Source of the DNA: Planctomicrobium sp.
GTDB lineage: Bacteria; Planctomycetota; Planctomycetia; Planctomycetales; Planctomycetaceae
Reading direction: 5' to 3'
Assembly (NCBI GenBank): GCA_018659505.1
Contig: JABJMI010000634.1
Coordinates: 1-26,377 of the forward strand
DNA length: 26,377 bases
The translations under genes and the position numbers were made by a program. Positions 1-7,268 of this stretch are shown here, piece by piece (the stretch's first letter is position 1; every line of letters begins with the position of its first letter). The notes under the pieces were generated by a model that ran no database searches, was not told where the DNA came from, and worked only from the letters and a program-made list of their open reading frames with translations.

Positions 1-195
1 ATCATCCTCAATCGAAACCATCCACTCATCGCTCGGTCTCTCTCCAAGAACCCGGGGACCCCCATTTCGAGCGTCATGCGTTTGATCGTCGTCAACGCTC
101 TCAATTCCGCCGGTGCAACCACTCCTAAAACTGCAATGAATCAGCAACAATCAGACTTGGAATGGATCGCAGAATGTCTCTGGGGAAAAGATTAA
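1..195 (+). CDS. 3' end of a truncated gene, possibly HSP90-family chaperone (HtpG-like) C-terminus
   Basis: An open frame runs from the first base to a TAA stop, giving the last 64 residues of a protein whose start lies outside the window. The visible part begins ILNRNHPLIARSL and ends ECLWGKD. The pattern of N-x-N-x-P followed by a helix with L-x-V-N-A-L and a final amphipathic helix resembles the dimerisation end of bacterial HSP90 proteins. The match is from memory and rests on few conserved positions, so the coding call is firmer than the name. No terminator hairpin is evident directly after the stop. Confidence 0.5.
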   Translation: MILNRNHPLIARSLSKNPGTPISSVMRLIVVNALNSAGATTPKTAMNQQQSDLEWIAECLWGKD

Positions 196-534
196 GTTCT
201 TTGAACAATGAAGCCTGGATTGGTCAATAAAGAAGTTCATCACGGAGAAATAAAAAACGAAGTAATGAAAGCAAGTGATGTCGGGATTCAAAAAGCATGA
301 GTCAGGGACAGTCGCAGAATTTCATTTTTTCCTCAGCGAGCACAGCGGCTCTGCGTGAGATAATTATTACTCGCAGCTTTGCGAGAAAGAGTTTATTTCA
401 TAGGCACGAGACTCAAGCAAGTGAATTCATTGATCCACTCAGATATTTACTGACCAATTTTCTCTCAGTGCTGTCTGTGTCTCCATGGTGATCCATTTCT
501 TGGAATGGTTGCATCCAGCTAGATAAGAAGTCTG
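196..534. other. Intergenic gap with hairpins and a possible decayed dispersed repeat
   Basis: No convincing gene. A perfect 6-bp hairpin (CTCGCA-GCTT-TGCGAG) lies at 370-385. Around 457-497 the T/C-rich string TCTCTCAGTGCTGTCTGTGT continues into CTCCATGGTGATCC. This resembles the degenerate CTCTGTGTCTCTGTGGTGA-type repeats seen in many environmental bacterial genomes. The resemblance is approximate and there is only one copy here. The short open frame at 297-491 has low-complexity, repeat-derived content and is not believed. Confidence 0.3.
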
Positions 535-1713
535 CTACTTCTTACTAGCGATACTCACATGCTCGCCCTCAATCAATTGAGGCTTCGAACTTTGACTGGT
601 TAAATCTGAAATGTACGCACAACCACGACCATTTTCCTTCGCTTCGTAAAGACAAACATCCGCAGCACGGACAAGTTCAGACACGCTCGGCACATCGCAT
701 TGTGAACGGATGATCACAGCACCGATAGACAACGAGAGCTTAGGCAAAGAGTCGAAACCTTGAATGCTAAGATCACGCAGACCTTCCTGGATTCGCTGAA
801 TCGGAATCGCAAGTTGTGCTGCACTACAACCGGTCAGGATCGCAGCGAATTCATCTCCTCCGTATCTCACCAGGAGGTCATACGATCGCAACTGGTTCTG
901 CAATGTGCTGCCAACCTCTTTGAGGACAAGATCTCCCGCTCCATGCCCAAATTCGTCATTAATTTTTTTGAAGTAGTCCAGATCGATAAACAAGATGCAC
1001 AGAGAATTTGAATTCCGTTGAAGACGTTGCCATTCTTCAGTAAGACGCCTTTCGAAGACCATTCGATTGGGCAGATTTGTGACCGTGTCAACAAGAGCGT
1101 GGTGCAAAATTTGCTTGATCGAACTCCAGCGTAAATAGAGATCGTCGTTTAAAAAGAGGGCTGCCAGATCTTCATCACTCGATGATATCGTTGTCGCATT
1201 GATATCTTTCAAAGAATTCAGTGTACTGAAATCATTCGGAGTTCGTTCTGGAGAAAACGTATCCAGTCGAGCGCTGATGGCAGCTTCGAGTGGCATTTCG
1301 CACCAGCGACGACGTTCAACGGGGTCAGCGGATGTCGCCTTCTGCAACAGATCTTCGGTTTCAACAATCCCCAGAAGAGATCCCTGTTTGTCTTCTACGA
1401 TTAGATACCGATGATCATTCAGATCGATTACGTCTAAAACATCTGCAATACATTGATTATGCAGAAAGCGGCGGCATTCCACGCTTTCTTCTGTATCAAA
1501 AACGAGTTTTGCTTGTCTCTCGCGCATAACCTTTTCCGGTATCCCATCCGTGAACGTACTTACTCTCGCATTGCTCTGACTGAGATTTTCACCTTGAAAC
1601 CACTCAACCCACGATTCAAACACCCACTTACGGAGTGAAACTCGTTGTTCAGCTGGTTGAGGGGTCAGTTCAGCAGCACAGCGCTGATAAGAACTTAGGC
1701 TAGAAAAGCCCAT
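535..1713 (-). CDS. Diguanylate cyclase (GGDEF domain) with N-terminal CBS-like region
   Basis: A 392-residue, apparently soluble protein with no signal peptide or membrane segment. The C-terminal half is a GGDEF domain, which condenses two GTP into cyclic di-GMP. Visible elements are DTVTNLPNR (about 209-217), FIDLDYFKKINDEFGH (about 242-257) and an intact RYGGDEF with GGDEF at 285-289. RSYD at 276-279 sits exactly five residues before GGDEF and matches the RxxD product-inhibition site, so the enzyme is probably active and feedback-controlled. Residues about 60-125 (HRYLIVEDKQGSLLGIVETEDLL) look like one CBS motif, possibly a ligand sensor. There is no EAL or HD-GYP domain. It is followed on the same strand by nothing closer than the window edge. 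The next gene upstream, the AAA+ ATPase, ends 168 bases before its start, so co-transcription is uncertain. Confidence 0.93.
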   Translation of the reverse strand: MGFSSLSSYQRCAAELTPQPAEQRVSLRKWVFESWVEWFQGENLSQSNARVSTFTDGIPEKVMRERQAKLVFDTEESVECRRFLHNQCIADVLDVIDLNDHRYLIVEDKQGSLLGIVETEDLLQKATSADPVERRRWCEMPLEAAISARLDTFSPERTPNDFSTLNSLKDINATTISSSDEDLAALFLNDDLYLRWSSIKQILHHALVDTVTNLPNRMVFERRLTEEWQRLQRNSNSLCILFIDLDYFKKINDEFGHGAGDLVLKEVGSTLQNQLRSYDLLVRYGGDEFAAILTGCSAAQLAIPIQRIQEGLRDLSIQGFDSLPKLSLSIGAVIIRSQCDVPSVSELVRAADVCLYEAKENGRGCAYISDLTSQSSKPQLIEGEHVSIASKK

Positions 1714-1881
1714 GGTGCGTGAAAAAAATCAAAGCATTCCGGTGTTCATAAAACATTATGAAACCTTGATGTATCACGAGTGATTTGAGTCCAGTTTCGG
1801 ACTCAAATCCTTGAGAAAGAAGCTCATTTCAGCTCGGAAGACGTGACTGTTTCGCAACATGTCTGCTTTTTCAAGACAACC

Positions 1882-2853
1882 TTAAAAATCATCTTCGTCG
1901 TCATCTTCGATGTCTTCGTCAGCATCGTAATCGGGATGCAGAGGATGAGACGGATCAAAGAAGAAATCACCCAAGCCCATCGGTAAGACATTCCCACCGA
2001 GAGATTGCCTCTTCTTCTCCGCCAATGACTGCAAATCGATCGCATCATCACCGAGACATTTCTGTAATGAGTCCAACCACGCTTCATCTTTTGATAATGG
2101 ATGATCAGGGTCTGCTGCGAGTTGCTTAATCGCAAACCGCAAGACGTTGATCCCATCGCGGGTTGAGAAGTCCAGTTTCAATTCATGCGATTGCTGTAAG
2201 AACTCGACCGTCAGATTGAGCATCTCTTCGTCGGCAAACGGCAGATGATACTTCAAGATCGAAATCTCGTCTTGGCGTTCTGGATACCCCAACGGCAATG
2301 TCGGTTGCAAGCGACTTAAGATGTAATCAGGAATCTCAAAAGTCGATTCGTCATCGTTCATCGTCACCGCGCAACGAAAGTCTTCGTGAGCAGGAATCGT
2401 AATTCCAGCGACAATCGACTCCACATACCGACGATGATCCAGCAGCGGAGCAAGCGACGCCCACGACTTCTCATTCATGCGATTCCCTTCATCCAACACG
2501 CAGACACCGCCGCGAATCATTGCTGTCACAAGTGGTGAAGCCTGATATTGAATCTTTCCACTTTCCGCCAGAACCGGCGTGACCAACAGGTCTTCAGGAC
2601 GTGTATCAGCCGTACATTGGTAGATGTAGAGTTCTTGATTGCGAGCACGAGCACCCGCAATTGCCAAGGTCGTTTTTCCGATTCCTGGTGAACCTACTAA
2701 GCGTGGTGCAAGCGGTAAATCGACTTTGTCGACAACCAGCCAGCAAGCGAGCAACTGCTTCAGAACCTCTTGCTGACCAATCCATTCTCCCTTTGTCTGA
2801 TCCGGATGACCAAGATGGAGACGGATGCCATCGATTTCTACGTAGTCTGACAT
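1882..2853 (-). CDS. MoxR/CbbQ-like AAA+ ATPase (AAA_5 type)
   Basis: A 323-residue soluble ATPase. Walker A GSPGIGKT is at 54-61, Walker B VCVLDE at about 117-122 followed by GNRM, and a sensor-1 style TMNDDE segment is followed by LSRLQP (likely arginine-finger region). This order and the N-terminal phrase on fetching a ring-shaped motor fit the MoxR/NorQ/CbbQ group, which usually remodels a partner metalloenzyme or VWA-domain protein. No VWA gene or metalloenzyme subunit adjoins it here. The last 14 residues are almost all Asp/Glu. The start is the first ATG; no Shine-Dalgarno sequence is evident. The substrate is unknown. ATPase identity is confident; the role is not. Confidence 0.88.
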   Translation of the reverse strand: MSDYVEIDGIRLHLGHPDQTKGEWIGQQEVLKQLLACWLVVDKVDLPLAPRLVGSPGIGKTTLAIAGARARNQELYIYQCTADTRPEDLLVTPVLAESGKIQYQASPLVTAMIRGGVCVLDEGNRMNEKSWASLAPLLDHRRYVESIVAGITIPAHEDFRCAVTMNDDESTFEIPDYILSRLQPTLPLGYPERQDEISILKYHLPFADEEMLNLTVEFLQQSHELKLDFSTRDGINVLRFAIKQLAADPDHPLSKDEAWLDSLQKCLGDDAIDLQSLAEKKRQSLGGNVLPMGLGDFFFDPSHPLHPDYDADEDIEDDDEDDF

Positions 2854-3235
2854 ATGTATGCGGTATTTAGAGTTTAAATAGAGATTGCCTGCCTACTGTA
2901 GACAATTCCGAAACAGATGTCGTGCTTCGAGCGCGAACCACGTGGACTTTTGCAGTACAGCCAACAAATCAGTCACTACCAATGCAATTTTGGAAATTCC
3001 TGGAAAACTTTTGTTCAATCTCTGGCATCAACATGTTATGATTCATAAACATTTCCTTGAGCGTTCAGCTTACAAAATCAACCGATCAGGTGTTTCTCAT
3101 CTCAATTGGTCTTAAAAAGGAGTCTGTTCAACGAACTCAAACTGCATGTCACATGTAAAAACCGTATTCTGAAAGAGTTACGGGATGCCCCATCAAGATG
3201 ACATCATTTTCAAAGCTCGATAGAACAACATATCC
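2854..3235. other. Divergent intergenic region between AAA+ ATPase and kinase
   Basis: 382 bases separating two divergently transcribed genes, so it should hold both promoters. I see no strong -35/-10 pair, operator palindrome or RNA gene. The open frame 2885-3115 has an amino-acid content unlike a real protein and is rejected. Confidence 0.4.
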
Positions 3236-4483
3236 ATGCCAGCGACTCTCCATCCTTTTCTGAAAACAGTTCACAACAGCAAAATTGTCTCCAATGAACA
3301 GTTCGAATCATACTTGCAAACAACTCGTTTGCGTGATGGGTTGTCAGACGAGCAAGTTGCCAAACATACCGTCATCAAAAATTTGCTGACTCTCTTTCAA
3401 GCAGAGGAAATATTAAACGGTCGCACGAGAAAACTGGTTGTCGAGGATTACATTCTGGTCGACATCCTTGGCTATGGAGGCATGGGAACCGTCTATATCG
3501 GCAAACATCGTGAGTCCGAAAAGAAAGTCGCGATCAAGCTACTCGGAGAACAAACCAAACACGACGCCGGCATTCGAGCAAGGTTTCAGCTAGAAGCACG
3601 CGCAGGGATGAAACTCGATCATCCCAAGCTGGTCAAAACTCTTGAGTTCGGCATGTTGCAAGAACTCTATGGTGATACAGAGTTCATGGTCATGGAACTC
3701 GTAGCTGGCGTCACTTTGCTGGAGGGCATTAACTTCAGTAATGGACCAATGAAGTGGGACGCTGCGTCGGATGTCATCTGCCAAGCTGCGGATGGATTGC
3801 ATTACCTGCATAGCCAAGGGATGGTGCATCGAGATGTCAAACCAGACAACATCCTAATTGAAGTCAACGGAAATTCGAAACTGCTCGACTTCGGACTGAC
3901 ACTCGCTGACGAAGGGGGCTTCGAAGACGAATTTTCATTAGCAATGATCTTCGGCCATGACTGCTTAGGAACTGCTGATTACATCCCACCCGAACAGTCT
4001 CGGGATTCGCTGCAAGTTGATCATCGAGCCGACATCTATTCATTAGGTTGCACCCTCTATACCGCACTCACCGCGAAGCGACCTTTTCCTGGCCGAAAAC
4101 GAGTCGAGACCGTCAAAGCACACCGCACGGAACCACGACCTATCGTACTCGAGAGTAACCCCAATGTCCCTCCCGAACTTTCGGACGCAGTCTTCCAAAT
4201 GATGTCGGTCAACCCGGACGAACGTCCGCAGTCGATGCTCGACGTCCAAGACCTGCTTGCCCCCTTCCGCAACCGCCGCAACTGGGCATTCGAATTCAGT
4301 CAGGTCTTGATTCAGCGAAGAGAGATGCGAAAGAAATACATCTCAGAATCACGCGCCCGCTCCAATCAAAACCAACGCCCCACCACAGTCAATGCCCAAG
4401 TGGAAACAGAGACCCCCGGCAAAAAGAAAGTCACAGGCGACCAAATCATCGACGAAACGGACTCGATGAAACCAACAAAGTAG
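3236..4483 (+). CDS. Serine/threonine protein kinase (Pkn2/Hanks type)
   Basis: A 415-residue kinase with no predicted membrane span, so probably cytoplasmic. Residues about 1-70 form a short helical leader. The kinase domain begins DYILVDILGYGGMG, with the glycine loop at 79-84, catalytic Lys 101 (VAIK), helix-C Glu near 120, HRDVKPDN at 198-205 and DFG at 218-220. The usual APE is PPE at 251-253. All residues needed for phosphotransfer are present. After about residue 340 comes a basic, low-complexity tail rich in Arg, Lys, Thr and Asn, without a recognisable sensor domain. This small kinase architecture is common in planctomycetes, where substrates are mostly unknown. It ends in TAG and is followed after 41 bases by a REP-like palindrome. 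Confidence 0.95.
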   Translation: MPATLHPFLKTVHNSKIVSNEQFESYLQTTRLRDGLSDEQVAKHTVIKNLLTLFQAEEILNGRTRKLVVEDYILVDILGYGGMGTVYIGKHRESEKKVAIKLLGEQTKHDAGIRARFQLEARAGMKLDHPKLVKTLEFGMLQELYGDTEFMVMELVAGVTLLEGINFSNGPMKWDAASDVICQAADGLHYLHSQGMVHRDVKPDNILIEVNGNSKLLDFGLTLADEGGFEDEFSLAMIFGHDCLGTADYIPPEQSRDSLQVDHRADIYSLGCTLYTALTAKRPFPGRKRVETVKAHRTEPRPIVLESNPNVPPELSDAVFQMMSVNPDERPQSMLDVQDLLAPFRNRRNWAFEFSQVLIQRREMRKKYISESRARSNQNQRPTTVNAQVETETPGKKKVTGDQIIDETDSMKPTK

Positions 4484-4524
4484 TTGCCGTATTGTTTGCC
4501 CTGCGGACCTATCTCTACCCGATC

Positions 4525-4547
4525 AATGGTACGCAAGCGTACCCTAC
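4525..4547 (-). repeat. Single REP-like palindrome (GTAGGG family)
   Basis: The plus strand reads AATGGTACGCAAGCGTACC followed by CTAC. GGTACGC (4528-4534) and GCGTACC (4537-4543) form a perfect 7-bp inverted repeat, and the minus strand carries a GTAG head. It is almost identical (one base deleted) to one arm of the element at 22197-22255, so it is a solo half of that element. It lies between the kinase stop and the next gene. Confidence 0.7.
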
Positions 4548-4607
4548 TAGCTTCGCTCGCCTTTGAAGCAGTCTCCAACAGTTTATCAGAAAAGAAAAGT
4601 TCGCATC

Positions 4608-5114
4608 GTGATCCAATGGCAATACTACCCCAAATCGGATACAGCCCCTTTGATTGCGGCGACTGTGATCTCTGCATTTCAAGAGGCAAATGACAAGATT
4701 GACTCGTCAGAACACAAACTGGACAGCAACAGAGTTCTAGAAGCAATCACTCCACATCTTGAAGCAGCTGGGTTCCAAGTCGAAACCGGAAAGAAAGCAG
4801 CTGATAAGATTCACGTCCCTGTACTGTTTGGACTGAACGGTCAAGTTGATAAATCGTTTGACGCAGACGCCTATCACCTCGAATCCGGTTTTGTTCTTGA
4901 AGTCGAAGCCGGGCGTGGAGTGACAAATAATCAATTTCTAAAAGACCTTTTCCAGGCATGTATGATGAACGGCGTCAACCACCTCGGTATCGCTCTTCGT
5001 AACGACTATCGTGGCGCTAATGATTTTGACAAAGTGCTCCGTTTTTTCGACACGATGTATGCAAGCAGCAGACTTCACTTGCCGCTGCAAGGAATCCTTG
5101 TGATTGGCTACTAA
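4608..5114 (+). CDS. Conserved protein of unknown function, possible PD-(D/E)XK nuclease fold
   Basis: About 168 residues from a GTG start that gives an N-terminus MIQWQYYPKSD. The frame is open further back to a TTG at 4563, but that segment abuts a repeat and looks non-coding. Visible blocks are DSNRVLEAI, a buried strand KIHVPVLFGLNG, FDADAYHLESGFVLEVEAGR and FLKDLFQACMM, ending with PLQGILVIGY. The Asp of FDADA (residues about 85 and 87) followed about 12 residues later by E-V-E (98 and 100) recalls the D...E-x-E site of BamHI-type PD-(D/E)XK nucleases. This is pattern resemblance, not homology I can demonstrate. No methyltransferase is nearby, so a restriction role is not suggested. A hairpin with a T-tract 57 bases downstream is a plausible terminator. 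Confidence 0.75.
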   Translation: MIQWQYYPKSDTAPLIAATVISAFQEANDKIDSSEHKLDSNRVLEAITPHLEAAGFQVETGKKAADKIHVPVLFGLNGQVDKSFDADAYHLESGFVLEVEAGRGVTNNQFLKDLFQACMMNGVNHLGIALRNDYRGANDFDKVLRFFDTMYASSRLHLPLQGILVIGY

Positions 5115-5171
5115 CACAATGCACCATGTGCCACTGACGGAATGAATTGAATTTGGCCTACAATTGGGTGC

Positions 5172-5195
5172 CACTGGCTTTGCCTGTGTTTTTTT
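5172..5195 (+). terminator. Intrinsic terminator after the 4608-5114 gene
   Basis: CACTGGC (5172-5178) and GCCTGTG (5182-5188) form a 7-bp stem with one mismatch and a TTT loop, followed at once by seven T. The string GGGTGCCACTGGCTTTGCC also resembles a dispersed planctomycete repeat, so this may be a repeat acting as a terminator. Confidence 0.6.
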
Positions 5196-5327
5196 GTGAC
5201 GCTGTGATCACTAACACAAGTCGATCAAAGTAAGATGTCAACCTCTCATTTCTTAACTCAATGACGACCCGTCAACGTATTCTCTAAAATCAGCAGCAGA
5301 TCGGCACTGGCATCGCGAAACAAGTTT

Positions 5328-5355
5328 TTGTAGGCAGTAGCCCGCCTGCCTACAA
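5328..5355. repeat. Isolated 10-bp palindrome (TTGTAGGCAG...CTGCCTACAA)
   Basis: TTGTAGGCAG and CTGCCTACAA pair perfectly around an 8-base loop (TAGCCCGC). No T-tract follows on either strand, so it is unlikely to be a terminator. The composition resembles REP-like dispersed palindromes. Confidence 0.5.
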
Positions 5356-5565
5356 TTTGATGCGACTTTACAGCATTGAGTCCGATCTTCATTGTTGACG
5401 ATCCCTCTAGGCTTCTGACGCAAATGACATAATTGTCATTTAATTCCAGATAATACACGCAACCAGAGAGCTGATTTTCTCATAAAGAATAGCCCAGAAA
5501 AGTGGAGCAGGTCAAAACCTGCACCACAGAATGTCTCTGAAATACACAGAGCAACGTGTTGCATT

Positions 5566-5601
5566 AAAAACAAAAACCCCGATGGAAAGTTTCCATCGGG
5601 G
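5566..5601 (-). terminator. Intrinsic terminator of the porin gene
   Basis: CCCCGATGGAA (5577-5587) pairs perfectly with TTCCATCGGGG (5591-5601). On the minus strand the stem is followed by TTTTTGTTTTT. It starts 37 bases after the porin stop codon and is the best terminator in the window. Confidence 0.92.
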
Positions 5602-5637
5602 TTCAATTTCAGTCTTCAATAGTTACTGCGAAGTTGA

Positions 5638-6888
5638 TTAGAAGGTCAAGATCGCGTCGACTCCGAAGATTGCATCTCCATCGCTAGCGATTCCGGCGTT
5701 AGCGGATTCTGGATCCCACTGGTAACGAACCTCTGGGCGAATCACAAGATTTTGAGTTGGCTTGTAATTCACACCACCGGTCAATGCGTAGATGCTGTTA
5801 CCGTTGGATTTCCACCATTCTGCTCGTCCACCGACTCCCCAGCAATCATTGATTGAGTAGAGCAAGTATTGGTTGATGCCGTAAGATTCATTCGTTGCAC
5901 CAGCAAGTTCGGCACTTAGGAAATCTGTCTGAAAGACATAGTTCAGGTTATCGGTCAAAGCCATATCCAACACTAAGCTGTGAGAATATCCTTCGCCAAT
6001 TGCACCGAAGTCACCAACTGTTGTGATGAATGTTGCTGTCAATTCATCAGTAACGCTCAGGCTAAGTCCACCCAGGAAGCTACTACCATCGCCGAAACGA
6101 TCGAAACCAGTATCCCAACCAAGTGTCCAACCACCATAAACGGTGAGGTCATCACTTGCGGCGTATGTCGCTAGAGCACCTGTGTGTGTAAACGCTTCAC
6201 TGTTGAACATTGTGAATGCGTGGCTGTAGAAGAAGTTGTCGGGAGCAGTCACAACTTCGTACCCTAGCAGGGTGTAAAAGTGACCAGCTTTGATAGACAA
6301 GTCTCCAACTGCAACTTCGCCATACAACTGTGGAATCGCGAAGCCATAAGCTCCGTGGTCCATGGTGCCGTTGTCCCAGCGATCTGCATTGTTGCCGAAT
6401 GACTGAGTGTCGCCAGCATCAATTCCGTACATGACATCAGCACGGAAACCAAAGTCAACTCCATCGCTGCCGTCAGCGACTTTTTCAGCGAACAGCCATG
6501 CTTGGTGTGTTGCAAGCTGTCCAGGTCGGTTGTTGAATAAGCCGGTTGACTTATTGTGATAACCCATCTGCAACCAGCCACCAACGCTGTAAGGTGAGCA
6601 ATCGCTGCAAAGATTTTGCAAAGCGAAATCTGTGTCGAATACATAGCAGCTATCGCAGCCAACGCTGTCGCAGCCCAATCCACTGTCGCATGCGCTGTCA
6701 AAATTCGGTGCACATGGTGCTGCGGGAGCACATTCGCCATTGATTTGTTGGATCAATGACTGTTCTGGTCCACCAAGAATGGCATCTGCCCGCTGCACCA
6801 TCATGGTTTCTTGGGCAGTTGCTGTTGAAGCAAGTCCCACTGCGGCTGCTAATGTCAGCAACCAATCACTCGTCTTGAGTTTACGCAT
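5638..6888 (-). CDS. Outer-membrane beta-barrel porin, BBP2/OmpL-like family
   Basis: A 416-residue exported protein. Residues 1-25 are a signal peptide (MRKLKTSDWLLTLAAAVGLA then STATAQ). A Cys-rich stretch with eight Cys between residues 53 and 97 follows. From about residue 100 the sequence is an alternating strand pattern rich in Gly, Asn, Asp, Tyr and Trp (SVGGWLQMGYHN; LATHQAWLFAEK; LGYEVVTAPDNFFYSHAF), ending ...IFGVDAILTF with the terminal Phe typical of outer-membrane barrels. The blocks match the planctomycete OmpL-like porins annotated as putative beta-barrel porin-2. A ribosome site AGGAG lies nine bases before the ATG and a strong terminator follows the gene, so it is a well-expressed single-gene unit. 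The transported substrate cannot be told from sequence. Confidence 0.88.
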   Translation of the reverse strand: MRKLKTSDWLLTLAAAVGLASTATAQETMMVQRADAILGGPEQSLIQQINGECAPAAPCAPNFDSACDSGLGCDSVGCDSCYVFDTDFALQNLCSDCSPYSVGGWLQMGYHNKSTGLFNNRPGQLATHQAWLFAEKVADGSDGVDFGFRADVMYGIDAGDTQSFGNNADRWDNGTMDHGAYGFAIPQLYGEVAVGDLSIKAGHFYTLLGYEVVTAPDNFFYSHAFTMFNSEAFTHTGALATYAASDDLTVYGGWTLGWDTGFDRFGDGSSFLGGLSLSVTDELTATFITTVGDFGAIGEGYSHSLVLDMALTDNLNYVFQTDFLSAELAGATNESYGINQYLLYSINDCWGVGGRAEWWKSNGNSIYALTGGVNYKPTQNLVIRPEVRYQWDPESANAGIASDGDAIFGVDAILTF

Positions 6889-7268
6889 CCTAGTTCACTC
6901 CTGATCTCTTAGTGGGTTCTCTCGAGCACAAGAAGTCCCCAATTGCAGACGTTCCACCCTTTGGTATTGCGATGAAACACATACAGCCACCGACTCAATT
7001 CGGCGAAAACTACTGCATTGTGTTTCCTCCGAATAATGAGCGCATCCAAAGGAACCATTCTTGTTGTTCACATCGGACAACGACTTACGACGAAATCGCT
7101 CTTTTCCGCTCTGATGTTATAGGTGGAATAATCAACAAAGTTTGCCAAGAGAAAGGCTGCAAGCACTTCCATTGCACTCAATATCGGTGAAAATAGAATG
7201 GGCTCGGCAATCCTTGCCGATCTCAAACAAACCTCCACAAATTACTACTGCAATGAAATGGAATTGTG
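6889..7268. other. Divergent intergenic region; porin ribosome site and a small hairpin
   Basis: About 380 bases between the porin and the cytochrome gene, so both promoters should lie here. On the minus strand AGGAG (6898-6902) is the porin ribosome site. A perfect hairpin TCGGCAA-TCC-TTGCCGA at 7204-7220 lies about 50 bases before the cytochrome start. It has no T-tract and could be regulatory or a small repeat. Short open frames in this stretch are not convincing. Confidence 0.45.

Larger units (their letters stand above)
5115..5637. other. Intergenic region between convergent genes: two terminators and one palindrome
   Basis: 523 bases without a credible gene. It contains the plus-strand terminator at 5172-5195, a 10-bp palindrome at 5328-5355 and the minus-strand terminator at 5566-5601, each listed separately. 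A minus-strand open frame at 5258-5458 overlaps the palindrome, matches nothing I know and lies just downstream of the porin terminator. Confidence 0.55.

Noticed and set aside
297..491. 64-residue plus-strand open frame
   Set aside because: It runs through hairpins and repeat-like sequence and has no protein character.
4608..5114. Restriction-modification system
   Set aside because: Only a weak nuclease-like pattern is present and there is no methyltransferase nearby, so a restriction system is not claimed.
5258..5458. 66-residue minus-strand open frame downstream of the porin
   Set aside because: It overlaps a palindromic repeat, has no ribosome site, lies beyond the porin terminator and matches no family I know.
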